Positions 18,241 through 27,135 of a stretch of 64,000 bases of DNA are shown here, one piece after another (position 1 is the stretch's first letter; every line of letters begins with the position of its first letter). The notes beneath the pieces are model-generated. The model saw only the letters and a list, made by a program, of their open reading frames with translations, made no database searches and had not been told where the DNA came from. This DNA comes from UBA2402 sp037139735 (GTDB lineage Bacteria; Planctomycetota; Phycisphaerae; Phycisphaerales; UBA1924), in assembly GCA_037139735.1 (NCBI GenBank), contig JBAXFU010000001.1:44753-108752 (forward strand), read 5' to 3'. Both the position numbers and the translations under genes were made by a program.

Positions 18241-19020
18241 TCAGCGGCGACGGAGCATCGCCCCGCCGCCGAGCAGCACGACCAGCCATGCGCCCGGCGA
18301 CGGCGCCATCACGCCGCCGAGCGAGCGGTCCATGCGGATCTCATCGATCGCGGTCAGAAGGTTGCCGCTCTGGATGGCCAGCCCGTTGGTGTTCAGTGCG
18401 GCCGTGTCGATCCCCAGCAGCGGTTCGCCGAGTGCATCGACCGATGGCGGGTTGACCCAGCAATCGACGCGCTGACCGCCGCTGCGTGGCGAGAAACGCA
18501 CCAGCACGAAGTTGGTGAGCAGCAGCGACACCGAACCCGGGGCGGATGCCACGGTGACAAGGGGCTGACCAAAGACGCTGTGCGACACCTCGGCGCGCCC
18601 GAGGCCCGCCGTCCCCTGCGTGGAGACGTTCAGGGTGCTGCCGCCGTAGAACTGAAGGACGACGTTGCCGTTGTTCCCGCCTTGGTTGGCGAGGAACGAG
18701 GCCCAATAGGTTTCGGTGGGGCGGAAGTTGGCCGCGTTCAGGTTCAGGCCGCGGGCGCTCCCGGTGGAGATCGCCCGGCCTCCGACCGGATCGATCGCCG
18801 ACGGATGCGTGAGTCCGGGTTCCGCCATCGTGATCGAGATCGACCAGGGCGAGTTCGTGAAGCCGCTGCCGCCCACGGGCGGCGGGTTGGCGATGGTGTA
18901 CGAGCCCGGCGGATACGAGAACCCGTCGTGCACGATCGACGCGAACGCGTCGGCGCCCGCATGCAGACTCGCGGCCACGACTCCACACCCGATCCACGAC
19001 TTGGAGACACGAACTTTCAC
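18241..19020 (-). CDS. Secreted protein with PSPGA sorting tail
   Basis: A GTG at 19020 starts a 259-residue protein with a signal peptide (GCGVVAASLHAGADAFA, cleavage near 28). The body is rich in Gly, Ser, Asn and Thr with alternating beta strands (NVVLQFYGGSTLNVSTQGTA), typical of exported beta-sandwich proteins of unknown function. The C-terminus reads MAPSPGAWLVVLLGGGAMLR then Arg-Arg, a PEP-CTERM-like sorting signal of the same type as on the phosphatase at 15434. No enzymatic motif is seen. The exact start is uncertain because no Shine-Dalgarno is near the GTG. It is encoded convergently with the dockerin protein. Confidence 0.75.
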   Translation of the reverse strand: MKVRVSKSWIGCGVVAASLHAGADAFASIVHDGFSYPPGSYTIANPPPVGGSGFTNSPWSISITMAEPGLTHPSAIDPVGGRAISTGSARGLNLNAANFRPTETYWASFLANQGGNNGNVVLQFYGGSTLNVSTQGTAGLGRAEVSHSVFGQPLVTVASAPGSVSLLLTNFVLVRFSPRSGGQRVDCWVNPPSVDALGEPLLGIDTAALNTNGLAIQSGNLLTAIDEIRMDRSLGGVMAPSPGAWLVVLLGGGAMLRRR

Positions 19021-19501
19021 CCGTCAAGTGGAACATCAGATGACGCCGTTGCAAGCGACGTCGGACACTTTCACGGAATCCTCTCGTCGGTCGATGAGGC
19101 ATTCAAGCGTCGAAGGGTGCCGCAGGGTCGACGGGCGTGGTTCGCCCAGGGCTCTGCCTCCCATGCCACCCGCCGCACCCGCCGATGGTGCCCCGATGAC
19201 GCCGCTTCGCGGAGCGGTACACGACCGCCCGGGGCCCGCGTGTCCTGGTTCTGTCCGGTATCGGGCCCGCTGAACGCTGCCGCGTCGTGCACCTCGAGGC
19301 ATGCGTACGCCCGGTGAGTTCGGTGGCCGCAGGCGACAACGATGGCGGGGCGGGCAAGGGTTCATCCACGGTCCGCGAGGTCGTCCGCTGCGACGCCGCG
19401 GGTTCCGTCCGTTCGCACGCGGCCGCTTCTCCAAACGCCCGCGAGTCGCTCGAACGGCGCGACCGCGACGACGGATCGCCGGATCGACCCGTTGGTCCGC
19501 G
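19021..19501. other. Intergenic region, nothing recognised
   Basis: Several short open frames cross these 480 nt on both strands, but they have Arg/Pro-rich, shadow-like composition, no ribosome sites and no recognisable domains. No strong terminator or promoter is visible. Confidence 0.4.
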
Positions 19502-22072
19502 TCAGTCGTCATCGTCCTTGCGGTGCTCGAACAGGAAGGCCGCTCGAACGGGCGGAGGCATCGGGCTGTCTGGGCCCTTGACCGACTTCCAGACGACCTC
19601 GTTGAGCAGCAGGTCGTCGGCCGCGTCCTCCTTGGCGAGATCGAACTCCGCCGACATCTCGGCGCCCCACGCCCCGACCACGTTCCGCTCGTTCACGTCC
19701 ACGACGGGCGGCCGGATCGCGTAGGGGCGAGTGTCGGCTTGCGCCCGGAAACTGCGGTACATCGGGAGAGCGGCGGCGTCGAACTGGCTCATCGGCTGCA
19801 ATCCGAGGATCAACTCGATGGTGCGGAGCATGCTCGACGTCGAGTAGAGCGACGAGTCCACCGAGCCTCGCCTCGAGTAGGGACTGATGGCCAACGCCAC
19901 CGTGCGATGCGCATCGACGTGGTCCGACCCGTTCTGGGCGTCGTCTTCCACGACGAAGATCGCGGTGCTCGGCCAGAACTTCGACTTCGACACGCCCTCC
20001 ACCACCATCCCCATCGCGAGGTCGTTGTCCGCGACGCACGCAGTAGGCGTTCGGCTGCCCGCTCGCGTGCCCGCGGTGTGGTCGTTGGGCAGCCGCACGA
20101 TGCACAACTGCGGCATGTCGCCCTCGGCCTCGAAGCGCTTGAGTTCGGCGAGGAACCGTTCGGCTCGCCTCACGTCCGGGTAGTCCATGTCGAAACTCCG
20201 GAACATCGGATCGAAGTGGCCCTCGAGCGCGTCGGCCTTGGCGGTTCCGGGCGAGTCGGCGGTCGGACCGTTCTCCACCCATTCGCCATAGCTGCGATAG
20301 GTCACGCCCGCCTCCTTGCACCGATCCCACAGGTGTCCACCCGCGCCGTCGGCGATCGCGAACGCACCCTCGGACGGATAGGCCAACTCGCGGTGCTTCG
20401 GCCGCGACCCGCGATAGGTCAGGGGCCAGGTCTTCTCGACGAAGTCGGTCGCATACGCGCCCATCGACCACTCGTGCCCGTCGGCGCTGACTTCGCCGTC
20501 GACGTAGAAATTGTCGAGCAGGACGAACTCCCGCGCCAGCGCGTGATGGTTGGGCGTCACCCGCTCCGGAAACAGGCACAGATTCGCGTCGCCCTTGCCC
20601 TCGCTCATGTCGCCGAAGACCTGGTCGTACGTCCGGTTCTCCTTGATCACGTAGATCACGTGGCGGATGGGGCTCTTCCCGCCGATGCTCGCCGGAATCG
20701 GATTGTCGGCCTCGCGCGCCTCAGCCCTCGCCGCCGCATCCCGACGCAGCGGCGTCGCCGCGTACGCCTCGCGCGTGTACCGCTCCATCGACTTGGCATT
20801 GGGCGACTTGACGAACCCCAACGTCCCCCGCATGAGTCCGCCGATGTACTCCCGCACGCCTCCAGGCGAGGAGACCAGCGGGTTCGGGCCGTGCCGGTTG
20901 GACCGGGGCATGACGCCCTTGCCGTTCGCGTAGACGAGCGAACCGTCGGGAAGGAACCGAACCGAGGTCGGGTACCACCCCGCGGGCACGAAGCCCGTCG
21001 ATCGCGCATGCCCCGCCTCGCTCACGTCGAAGATCGCGATGTTGTTCGCGTCCGCGTTCGCCACCGCCAGCATCGTTCCGTCCGCGTTGAGCGAGACGCT
21101 CTGGGGCGTGTTTCCGGAGGGAACCCCGGGATAGAGCGCGCAGTCGATCACTTCCATCGTTCGCCCCGTCGACGTGTCGATCGCGGCCACCTTGGTGCTG
21201 TTCGAGCACGCCACGTAGAGGATGTGGCCCCGGGGCGATTGCACCATCTCGGTCGGGTGGCTCGGCGTCGCCCAACGTTCCTTCACATCGCCCGTCTTGA
21301 GATCGACCGTCGCGACCGCCGCACCGCCCCACAGGGAGACGAAGGCCCGGTCGGGGTCGTCCCGGTCGGCCACGGCCGCGTATGGATACGTGCCCTTGCC
21401 CAAGTCGATCAGACGGGCGTCGCCCACGTCCTTGGCGTCCGTGATCGCGAGCTTCCCTCCCCACGAGCCGCACACCAGCAGCCGCGAGCCGTCCTCCGTC
21501 GTGCCGATCCCCGTCGTCACGAAGCTCGTGGCGGGGTCGACCACCCGCAACGAACACCCATCGGACAGCAGGCCCTTGGCGAAGGCGAACGAATGCACCA
21601 CGTCCTCCTCGCCACCGCTGACGAACAGCCGCGACCCGTCCGGGCTGAAGCAGCCGCCATAGAACGTCTGCGGCAGCGGGACGCGACAGGTGATCGACCT
21701 GGTCTTGACGTCTACCACGATCACCTCATGGGTGCCGTGCCCCGAGTGGACCACCGCCGCGTGCGTGCACGCCGGGTTCAACACGACGTTCACGGGAAAG
21801 TCCCCCACTTCGACCTGAGGACCCGCCGGGCGAAGCGACCACTGGTTGGGCAGTTGCACGCGCCCGTCGGGCTGAAGCCCCGGCAGTACCCGCCATGGAG
21901 CGGCCGCGTCGGACGCCGTTGCACCCGCCGGCGATTCGGGCGGATTGGCGCCCTCCAGCCGCTCGGGCCGTTCCGGCTTGGCCTCTTGGGCGAGCACGTC
22001 GCCTCCCGTGGCCAGGAACGTGGCGATCGCGGCGAGCAGGCGGGTCATCGGCGACATCGATGCGTGAATCAT
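19502..22072 (-). CDS. Secreted beta-propeller / alkaline phosphatase-type phosphoesterase
   Basis: This 856-residue protein has a signal peptide (LLAAIATFLATGGDVLAQEA). The first half is a YncE-like seven-bladed propeller with repeated strands such as TKVAAIDTSTGRTMEVIDCA and SVSLNADGTMLAVANADANN. The second half is an alkaline-phosphatase-superfamily phosphoesterase: IRHVIYVIKENRTYDQVFGD, LDNFYVDGEVSADGHEWSMG, and a late metal-site segment FVVEDDAQNGSDHVDAHRTV. This pairing is known from proteins annotated as bifunctional YncE/alkaline phosphatase-family. The substrate is unknown; phosphate esters or phospholipids are possible. TACGGT (22078-22083) is 5 nt before the ATG and there is no Shine-Dalgarno. 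An antisense frame of similar length on the plus strand is a composition artefact. Confidence 0.88.
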   Translation of the reverse strand: MIHASMSPMTRLLAAIATFLATGGDVLAQEAKPERPERLEGANPPESPAGATASDAAAPWRVLPGLQPDGRVQLPNQWSLRPAGPQVEVGDFPVNVVLNPACTHAAVVHSGHGTHEVIVVDVKTRSITCRVPLPQTFYGGCFSPDGSRLFVSGGEEDVVHSFAFAKGLLSDGCSLRVVDPATSFVTTGIGTTEDGSRLLVCGSWGGKLAITDAKDVGDARLIDLGKGTYPYAAVADRDDPDRAFVSLWGGAAVATVDLKTGDVKERWATPSHPTEMVQSPRGHILYVACSNSTKVAAIDTSTGRTMEVIDCALYPGVPSGNTPQSVSLNADGTMLAVANADANNIAIFDVSEAGHARSTGFVPAGWYPTSVRFLPDGSLVYANGKGVMPRSNRHGPNPLVSSPGGVREYIGGLMRGTLGFVKSPNAKSMERYTREAYAATPLRRDAAARAEAREADNPIPASIGGKSPIRHVIYVIKENRTYDQVFGDMSEGKGDANLCLFPERVTPNHHALAREFVLLDNFYVDGEVSADGHEWSMGAYATDFVEKTWPLTYRGSRPKHRELAYPSEGAFAIADGAGGHLWDRCKEAGVTYRSYGEWVENGPTADSPGTAKADALEGHFDPMFRSFDMDYPDVRRAERFLAELKRFEAEGDMPQLCIVRLPNDHTAGTRAGSRTPTACVADNDLAMGMVVEGVSKSKFWPSTAIFVVEDDAQNGSDHVDAHRTVALAISPYSRRGSVDSSLYSTSSMLRTIELILGLQPMSQFDAAALPMYRSFRAQADTRPYAIRPPVVDVNERNVVGAWGAEMSAEFDLAKEDAADDLLLNEVVWKSVKGPDSPMPPPVRAAFLFEHRKDDDD

Positions 22073-22291
22073 GCTTCACCGTAGAACGGCCCTTCGCCCG
22101 CGTGGAACCCCCGGCCACGTTTCTTGCGCTCTTCATCCCCGCTGAATGCAGGCGTGTCGGGAGTCGGGGGTCGACTGGCGGCGGTTCCTTCCTGAACGCC
22201 CGCGTCAAACCGGCCCGTCCATCAGGCTGTCGTTGGCATGCCGCGACGTACACGCCGCGACGGAGACGATCAACGTCGGCGAGCCGAAGCA

Positions 22292-22789
22292 TCACTCCGG
22301 TCGCCAAGAGTCGATCGCCGCACTCCACTCGTCGTATGCGTGGCTATCGCCGCGCTCGAACGCAGCGTCTCGCATCGCCGCCGCGAACCGCATGGCGGCG
22401 GCATGCTGCGGCCCGTCGAGCGACCACCGCTCCTCGAACCGTCGACGCCCCTTCGCCTTGACCGGCCGACGAAACTGCCACGCAAGCGAACCAACCTCGC
22501 TGCCCTTGACCATCCGCCACATGGCCGCCGCGAGGTAATAGCGAAATCCCACGGGATCGAGAAACGCCCAGCCGCCGATCGCCGCATCGGGGTTCCACCC
22601 CTCGTCGGCGGCGACATCCTGCCAAGTCCGGTCGTCGTCGCGATGGGTGATGAAGAAGTCCTTCCCTGCCACGCCCATGAGGTCGAGCGAGATGGAGTCG
22701 GTCCAGGAAGTGCCGCCGGCGCGGGTGACGCCTTCGAACGCCGAGCGGAGCGTCCGTTCAAGATCCATGAGATCCGGGGGGCCGGCCAT
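22292..22789 (-). CDS. DUF6714-like unknown protein
   Basis: The frame is open to 22885, but the likely start is the ATG at 22789 (MAGPPDLMDLERTLRSAFEG), with TTGAGG 11 nt before it; a second ATG lies 7 codons on. The 165-residue product resembles DUF6714: an N-terminal helix ending in AFEGVTRAGG, the DLMGVAGKDFFITHRDD block, then WAFLDPVGFRYYLAAAMWRM and a C-terminal RFAAAMRDAAF helix. The family has no known function. It is followed on the same strand by the propeller phosphoesterase 220 nt away, probably a separate unit. The family call is from memory of motif layout and is moderate. Confidence 0.7.
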   Translation of the reverse strand: MAGPPDLMDLERTLRSAFEGVTRAGGTSWTDSISLDLMGVAGKDFFITHRDDDRTWQDVAADEGWNPDAAIGGWAFLDPVGFRYYLAAAMWRMVKGSEVGSLAWQFRRPVKAKGRRRFEERWSLDGPQHAAAMRFAAAMRDAAFERGDSHAYDEWSAAIDSWRPE

Positions 22790-22934
22790 CGGGATGATTG
22801 CCTCAAGCGGGAAGCGGCGGGAGCGACGGCCGGCTGGCCTTGCGCCTTGAGGCGGGTGCCACGGTTTGCGCGATCGCCACGACACCTTCCTGCCACGACG
22901 TCATGGAATCATACATCGCGCTGCGAAGCACAAC

Positions 22935-22952
22935 GCCTCGCGTGATTGAGGC
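22935..22952 (-). terminator. Possible terminator of tRNA-Gly(CCC)
   Basis: GCCTC and GAGGC form a 5-pair stem immediately downstream of the tRNA on the minus strand, followed by GTTGTG. The stem is short and the T content is low. Confidence 0.35.
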
Positions 22953-22954
22953 AA

Positions 22955-23026
22955 AGCGGGTGAAGGGGATCGAACCCTCGACATTCAGCTTGGGAAGCTG
23001 ACGTTCTACCGCTGAACTACACCCGC
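22955..23026 (-). tRNA. tRNA-Gly (anticodon CCC)
   Basis: Read on the minus strand the 72 nt fold as a normal cloverleaf. Acceptor GCGGGTG pairs with CACCCGC, with T as discriminator. The D arm is GTTC/GAAC, the anticodon stem TCAGC/GCTGA encloses TTCCCAA with CCC at 34-36, and the T loop is TTCGATC. It reads GGG glycine codons. CCA is not encoded. It lies between the DUF6714-like gene and asd. Confidence 0.97.
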
Positions 23027-23075
23027 GGCCGGTCGATTGTACCCCTTCGCGGCCGGTGGCGGCGGTTGAGCGGGG

Positions 23076-24113
23076 TCAGGCCGCCAGAAGGTCGGCGATC
23101 TGGATGGCGTTTTGGGCCGCGCCCTTGCGGAGTTGGTCGCCGCAGAGCCAGAGGCACCAGTGGCGGGAGCGGCCCGTCGCGTCGAGGCCGGCGGCGGGGT
23201 CGACCCGGATGCGGCCCACGAGCACGTCGTTTCCGCCCGCTGCCTTCAGGGGCGTGGGGAAGCGGTTGCCGCCGCGGTCGTCGACGACGCGGACGCCCGG
23301 TTCGCCCTCGAACGCGCGGCGGACCTCCTCTTCGGTCGCTGGACGGCCGAGCCGCACGGCGCAGCTCTCGCTATGGGCGCGGAAGACGGGCACGCGGATG
23401 CACGTGGGGGTGATGGTCACGTTCGCATCGCCCCAGATCTTGTGCGTCTCCTTGATGAGCTTGAGTTCCTCGACGTTGAGCCCGGTAGCCGGGTCGACCT
23501 GGCTGTTGTGGCTGAAGACGTTGAAGGCGCACTGCTCGGAGAAGACCTTGGTCTCGACCGGCTTGCCCGCGAGATGCTGCTCGACCTGCGCACGAAGTTC
23601 GTCCATCGCCGCGGCACCCGCTCCGGACACCGCCTGATACGTCGAGACCGTGGCGTGCTCGACGCCGAAGCGCTTTCGCCACGGATTGAGCGCCACCAGC
23701 ATCAGGATCGTCGAGCAGTTCGGGTTGGCGATCAGTCGCGGACTTGTCGGGTCAGGCACCTCGCCGGGATTCACCTCGGGCACCACCAGCGGCACCGCCG
23801 GATCCATGCGGAAGGCCGACGAGTTGTCCACCACGTGACAGCCGGCGGCCAAGGCCGCGGGGGCGTATTGCTTCGAGACGCCGGACGTGGCGCAGAAGAT
23901 GGCGACGTCCACGCCCTTGAACGATTCCTCGGTCAACGCACGGACGGTGAGTTCGCCGCCCGCGTACGGCACCTTTGAACCCGCCGAGCGGGGCGAGGCG
24001 AGCGGGACGATTCGGCTCGCGGGGTGTCCCCGCTGCTCGAGGATCGACAGGGCCTCGCGGCCCACCGCGCCGGTGGCGCCGACGACGGCGACGGACTTGA
24101 TGTTCAGGGGCAT
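23076..24113 (-). CDS. asd: Aspartate-semialdehyde dehydrogenase
   Basis: Asd reduces aspartyl phosphate to aspartate semialdehyde with NADPH, the branch point to lysine and to threonine/methionine. The 345 residues are normal. The Rossmann start is SVAVVGATGAVGREAL, the catalytic Cys133 is in ANPNCSTI, and His247 is in IRVPVFRAHSE. The VDNSSAFRMD block is present. The start ATG at 24113 lies 10 nt inside the end of the metC-like gene. It is therefore the last member of a four-gene overlapping unit led by the SAM riboswitch (28561-28659). Promoter-like sequence of its own is not seen. Confidence 0.97.
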   Translation of the reverse strand: MPLNIKSVAVVGATGAVGREALSILEQRGHPASRIVPLASPRSAGSKVPYAGGELTVRALTEESFKGVDVAIFCATSGVSKQYAPAALAAGCHVVDNSSAFRMDPAVPLVVPEVNPGEVPDPTSPRLIANPNCSTILMLVALNPWRKRFGVEHATVSTYQAVSGAGAAAMDELRAQVEQHLAGKPVETKVFSEQCAFNVFSHNSQVDPATGLNVEELKLIKETHKIWGDANVTITPTCIRVPVFRAHSESCAVRLGRPATEEEVRRAFEGEPGVRVVDDRGGNRFPTPLKAAGGNDVLVGRIRVDPAAGLDATGRSRHWCLWLCGDQLRKGAAQNAIQIADLLAA

Positions 24114-25330
24114 GCGGACGTTCCGAGTGTCGACGCCGGCTTGGTCTCGATCAAGGATGAAGCACCGCCGGCCTGCACCGCGACGGGCGTCGACGACGCG
24201 GCGAAGGCCGCGTCGATATCGGCGATCAGGTCGCGGACATCCTCGATCCCCACGCTCAGGCGGACGATATCGGACGGAAAGTTGCGGGCCTTGCGGACTT
24301 CATCGGGAATGCTGGCGTGCGACATCGCGCACGGCATCGATGCCGACGAGCCCACGCTCCCGAAACTCACGCGGATGGGGAAGAGCCGCAGGGCCTCGAC
24401 GAACCGCCGCGATCGCTCGACATTCCCCGTCTCGAAGCAGACCACCGCGCCGTCCCCCGTCGCCTGTCGCTTGTGGACGTACACGTTGGGGAACCCCGGC
24501 AGGCCGGGGAAGCGAACCGTGCGGACCTCGGGCCGCTCGAGGAGGTGCCTCGCCACCGCCGCGGCCGAACGCTGCTGGCGTTCGAGCCGCAGATCGAGCG
24601 TCTTGAGGCCCCGCAGCAGCAGGAAACACTCGTGCGGAGCCAGCGCCGTGCCGGTCGCGTTCTGCATAAAGGCCAGCTGCTTCGCGAGCGACTCGTCGCG
24701 CACCGCGATCGTGCCCGCGGTCACGTCGCCGTGGCCGCAGAGGTACTTGGTGGCCGACTGAATCACGATGTCAGCCCCGAGTTCGAGCGGGCGCATGCCC
24801 AAGGGCGACAAGAACGTGTTGTCGACCGCCAGCGACGCCCCGTGCTCGTGCGCGAGCGAGGCGAGGGCGCGCACGTCGCACACTCGCATCAGCGGATTGC
24901 TCACGGATTCGACGTAGACGAGGCGGGTCTTGGGCGTGATGGCGGCGCGGGCGACGGCGAGGTCGGTGAGGTCGGCGTATCGAGTGACGATGCCGCGGCG
25001 TTCGGCCACACGCGAGAAGAGGCGGTACGTCCCGCCGTACAGGTCGTCGCACGCGAGAATCTCGTCGCCGGGCGAGAGCAGGTCGAGGGTGGCATCGATC
25101 GCCGCCACGCCGCTGGCGTAGGCGAAGGCGCGAACGCCTCGTTCGAGCGAAGCCACCTGCTTCTCGAGGACCTCGCGCGTCGGGTTGCCGCTCCGCGAAT
25201 AGTCGTAGCGGCCGAACTCGGAGGCCACGTCCTGATCGAAGGTGGCGGTCTGATAGACGGGCGTGACGGAGGCGTGGAATGGATCGCCGTCGCACGGAAC
25301 GAAGGCGACGATCTTGGTGGCGTCTCTCAT
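24104..25330 (-). CDS. Cys/Met metabolism PLP enzyme, cystathionine beta-lyase-like
   Basis: A 408-residue fold type I PLP enzyme of the trans-sulfuration family. It starts MRDATKIVAFVPCDGDPFHA; its ATG shares 4 nt (ATGA) with the stop of the upstream fusion enzyme gene. Visible motifs are YDYSRSGNPTREVLEKQVA, the PLP-stacking segment CDDLYGGTYRLF, VYVESVSNPLMRV, SLAVDNTFLSPLG and the Schiff-base Lys in IQSATKYLCGHGDVTAG. The GHGDV segment and overall blocks fit cystathionine lyases better than synthases, but the family is poorly separable by eye. The likely role is cleavage of cystathionine to homocysteine, completing the path started by the metB-like gene two positions upstream. The last ~30 residues are a non-conserved tail. 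Confidence 0.85.
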   Translation of the reverse strand: MRDATKIVAFVPCDGDPFHASVTPVYQTATFDQDVASEFGRYDYSRSGNPTREVLEKQVASLERGVRAFAYASGVAAIDATLDLLSPGDEILACDDLYGGTYRLFSRVAERRGIVTRYADLTDLAVARAAITPKTRLVYVESVSNPLMRVCDVRALASLAHEHGASLAVDNTFLSPLGMRPLELGADIVIQSATKYLCGHGDVTAGTIAVRDESLAKQLAFMQNATGTALAPHECFLLLRGLKTLDLRLERQQRSAAAVARHLLERPEVRTVRFPGLPGFPNVYVHKRQATGDGAVVCFETGNVERSRRFVEALRLFPIRVSFGSVGSSASMPCAMSHASIPDEVRKARNFPSDIVRLSVGIEDVRDLIADIDAAFAASSTPVAVQAGGASSLIETKPASTLGTSACP

Positions 25331-27135
25331 GCCGCGATCTCCCCGATGTATTCCTCGTCGTCGGAGACGTTGTCGCCCCTGACGAGTTCGAAGAGGTCTC
25401 CCACCATGCTCTCGGCGGTGGGCCAGCGGCCCGCACCGCGGCCGGTGACGACCGTGCGGGAGCCGTCCTCCATGGTGATGACGGCGCAGTTGTGCTCGTC
25501 CTGCACCTGGGCGAGCGGATCGTCGCCGGGGAGGATGAGGGGCGCGACGGTGGCGTGCGTCATGCCTCGGGGGCACGAGATGTGGGCCACCAGGCGAATC
25601 GCGCCGCCCTGCGCGGCGGCCTGGGCCGCGTGGTTGGGCGTGAGGTGCGAGATGCCCATGCGCTTGACCTGATTGGGGAAGATCGGATGGCCGAAGGCCT
25701 CGCGGGCGATGAGGCAGGCCTTGGCGGCGGCATCGTGCCCGTCGATGTCGGCCGAGGGGTCGGGCTCGGCGAAGCCCGCGTCCTGAGCCTTGCGGATGGC
25801 TTCGGCGAAGTCGATGCCGCGGGAGAGAAGGCCCAGGACGAAGTTGGTGGTGCCGTTGACGACGCCGCGGACGCTGGCGATGCGGCCACGACGCGCGGCG
25901 GCCCGCACGGCCTCGAGGATGGGCACGCCGCCGCCGACGGCCGCGCTGTAGAGCAGGCGGGCGTTGGAGCGGCGACGACAATCGGTGAAGCGATCGAAGT
26001 CGTGCGCGAGGACCGCCTTGTTGGCGGTGACCACGTGGCGACCCGAGGTGAGGGCGGTGCAGATGACGTCGCCAGCGGGCTCGAGGCCGCCCATGGTCTC
26101 GACGACGACGTCGGCGTGCTCGATGGCCTTTCGCCAGTCGTTGGTGAGCAACTCGGCGGGAAGGCCCGACGCGGCGTGCTTGGCGACGTCGCGGACGCAC
26201 ACCGACGTGACGGTGAAGAAGTTGGGCAGGGACTTCAAGCGTTCATAGACGCCGCGACCGACGATGCCGGCACCGGCCAGCGCGACGCGGAGCGGCTTCA
26301 CGGTCAGCGGCTTGGTGGCGAACGCGCTGCGGCCGTCCCACACCCACGTGGCCACCCGCTGGCCCGCGGCCCCGACGCCGAAGTTCAGGCCCACGTCGGC
26401 CGCGTAGCGCACAGCCTTGTGCTGCACGATCTTCTCGGGCATCTGCAGGATGTCCTCGTACGACACCCGTTCATAGCGCTTGGCGTCGGCGAACTTGGCC
26501 GGGTCGCGGTCGTAGAGGCCGTCGACGTCCTTGATGAGGACGGCCTGATGCGCGCCGAGCTGACCGGCGATGAAGAGGGCGGTGTAGTCGGAGCCGCCGC
26601 GGCCGAGGAGCGTGACACGGCCCATATCGTCGCGGCCGATGAAGCCGGGGACGACGAGGACCGGCTTCTGGGCCAGGGCTCGCTTGACGTTCTCGACATT
26701 GAGCCCGGTGGGGCGAGAGTCGATCGCGGGCCCGAGCGTCGAGAGACCCATGCCGGCGGAGTCGAGCACGTTCATCGGAATGCCGGCCTGATCGAGGGCC
26801 AGACCCAAGAGCGACACCGCGTGGGCCTCGCCCAGCGAGACGAGCGATGCGATGGCCACGGGGTCCGCCTGCTCGCCGTAGCGTCTGGCGTGGGCGAAGA
26901 GCCGATCGGTCTCGCCGAGGAAGGCGGAGACGACGGCCACCACCTGATGGCCCTGGCGCACGTAGCGGTAGATCTCGTGCACCGCGCGGGGGAGCAGCCC
27001 CTCGTTGGCGAGGATGGAGCTGCCGAACTTCAGGACGGTGATCGGGGTGTTGGTGGCCATGGTCTCTTCGCTTTCGAGTTCGCGTGCATTGCCTGCGAGG
27101 CGCAGTCCGGGGTGCGTGGTCGCGAGCGTGGTCAT
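25327..27135 (-). CDS. thrA: Bifunctional aspartate kinase / homoserine dehydrogenase lacking ACT domains
   Basis: Catalyses the first step of the aspartate pathway (aspartate to aspartyl phosphate) and the reduction of aspartate semialdehyde to homoserine. The ATG at 27135 has a near-perfect AAGGAGG 8 nt upstream and overlaps the metB-like stop by 4 nt; an alternative ATG at 27060 would drop 25 residues. The kinase domain, about 34-265, has VLKFGSS, GRGGSDYTA (178-186) and KDVDGLYDRDP. The dehydrogenase, about 281-602, has RVALAGAGIVGRGVYERL, VTANKAVLAHD and the signature SADIDGHDAAAKACLIA. At 602 residues it is far shorter than enterobacterial ThrA (about 820). The kinase runs directly into the dehydrogenase with no ACT-sized linker and no C-terminal ACT, so allosteric feedback by threonine is probably absent. 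Confidence 0.93.
   Translation of the reverse strand: MTTLATTHPGLRLAGNARELESEETMATNTPITVLKFGSSILANEGLLPRAVHEIYRYVRQGHQVVAVVSAFLGETDRLFAHARRYGEQADPVAIASLVSLGEAHAVSLLGLALDQAGIPMNVLDSAGMGLSTLGPAIDSRPTGLNVENVKRALAQKPVLVVPGFIGRDDMGRVTLLGRGGSDYTALFIAGQLGAHQAVLIKDVDGLYDRDPAKFADAKRYERVSYEDILQMPEKIVQHKAVRYAADVGLNFGVGAAGQRVATWVWDGRSAFATKPLTVKPLRVALAGAGIVGRGVYERLKSLPNFFTVTSVCVRDVAKHAASGLPAELLTNDWRKAIEHADVVVETMGGLEPAGDVICTALTSGRHVVTANKAVLAHDFDRFTDCRRRSNARLLYSAAVGGGVPILEAVRAAARRGRIASVRGVVNGTTNFVLGLLSRGIDFAEAIRKAQDAGFAEPDPSADIDGHDAAAKACLIAREAFGHPIFPNQVKRMGISHLTPNHAAQAAAQGGAIRLVAHISCPRGMTHATVAPLILPGDDPLAQVQDEHNCAVITMEDGSRTVVTGRGAGRWPTAESMVGDLFELVRGDNVSDDEEYIGEIAA

Noticed and set aside
19036..19512. A 158-codon minus-strand frame between the two secreted-protein genes
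   Set aside because: Arg/Pro/Gly-rich with no ribosome site, and it overlaps the end of the phosphoesterase; it looks like a composition shadow.
19301..22084. A 927-codon open frame on the plus strand
   Set aside because: It is exactly antisense to the propeller phosphoesterase, is Arg/His/Val-rich and has no domain. Long antisense frames are expected at this GC content.
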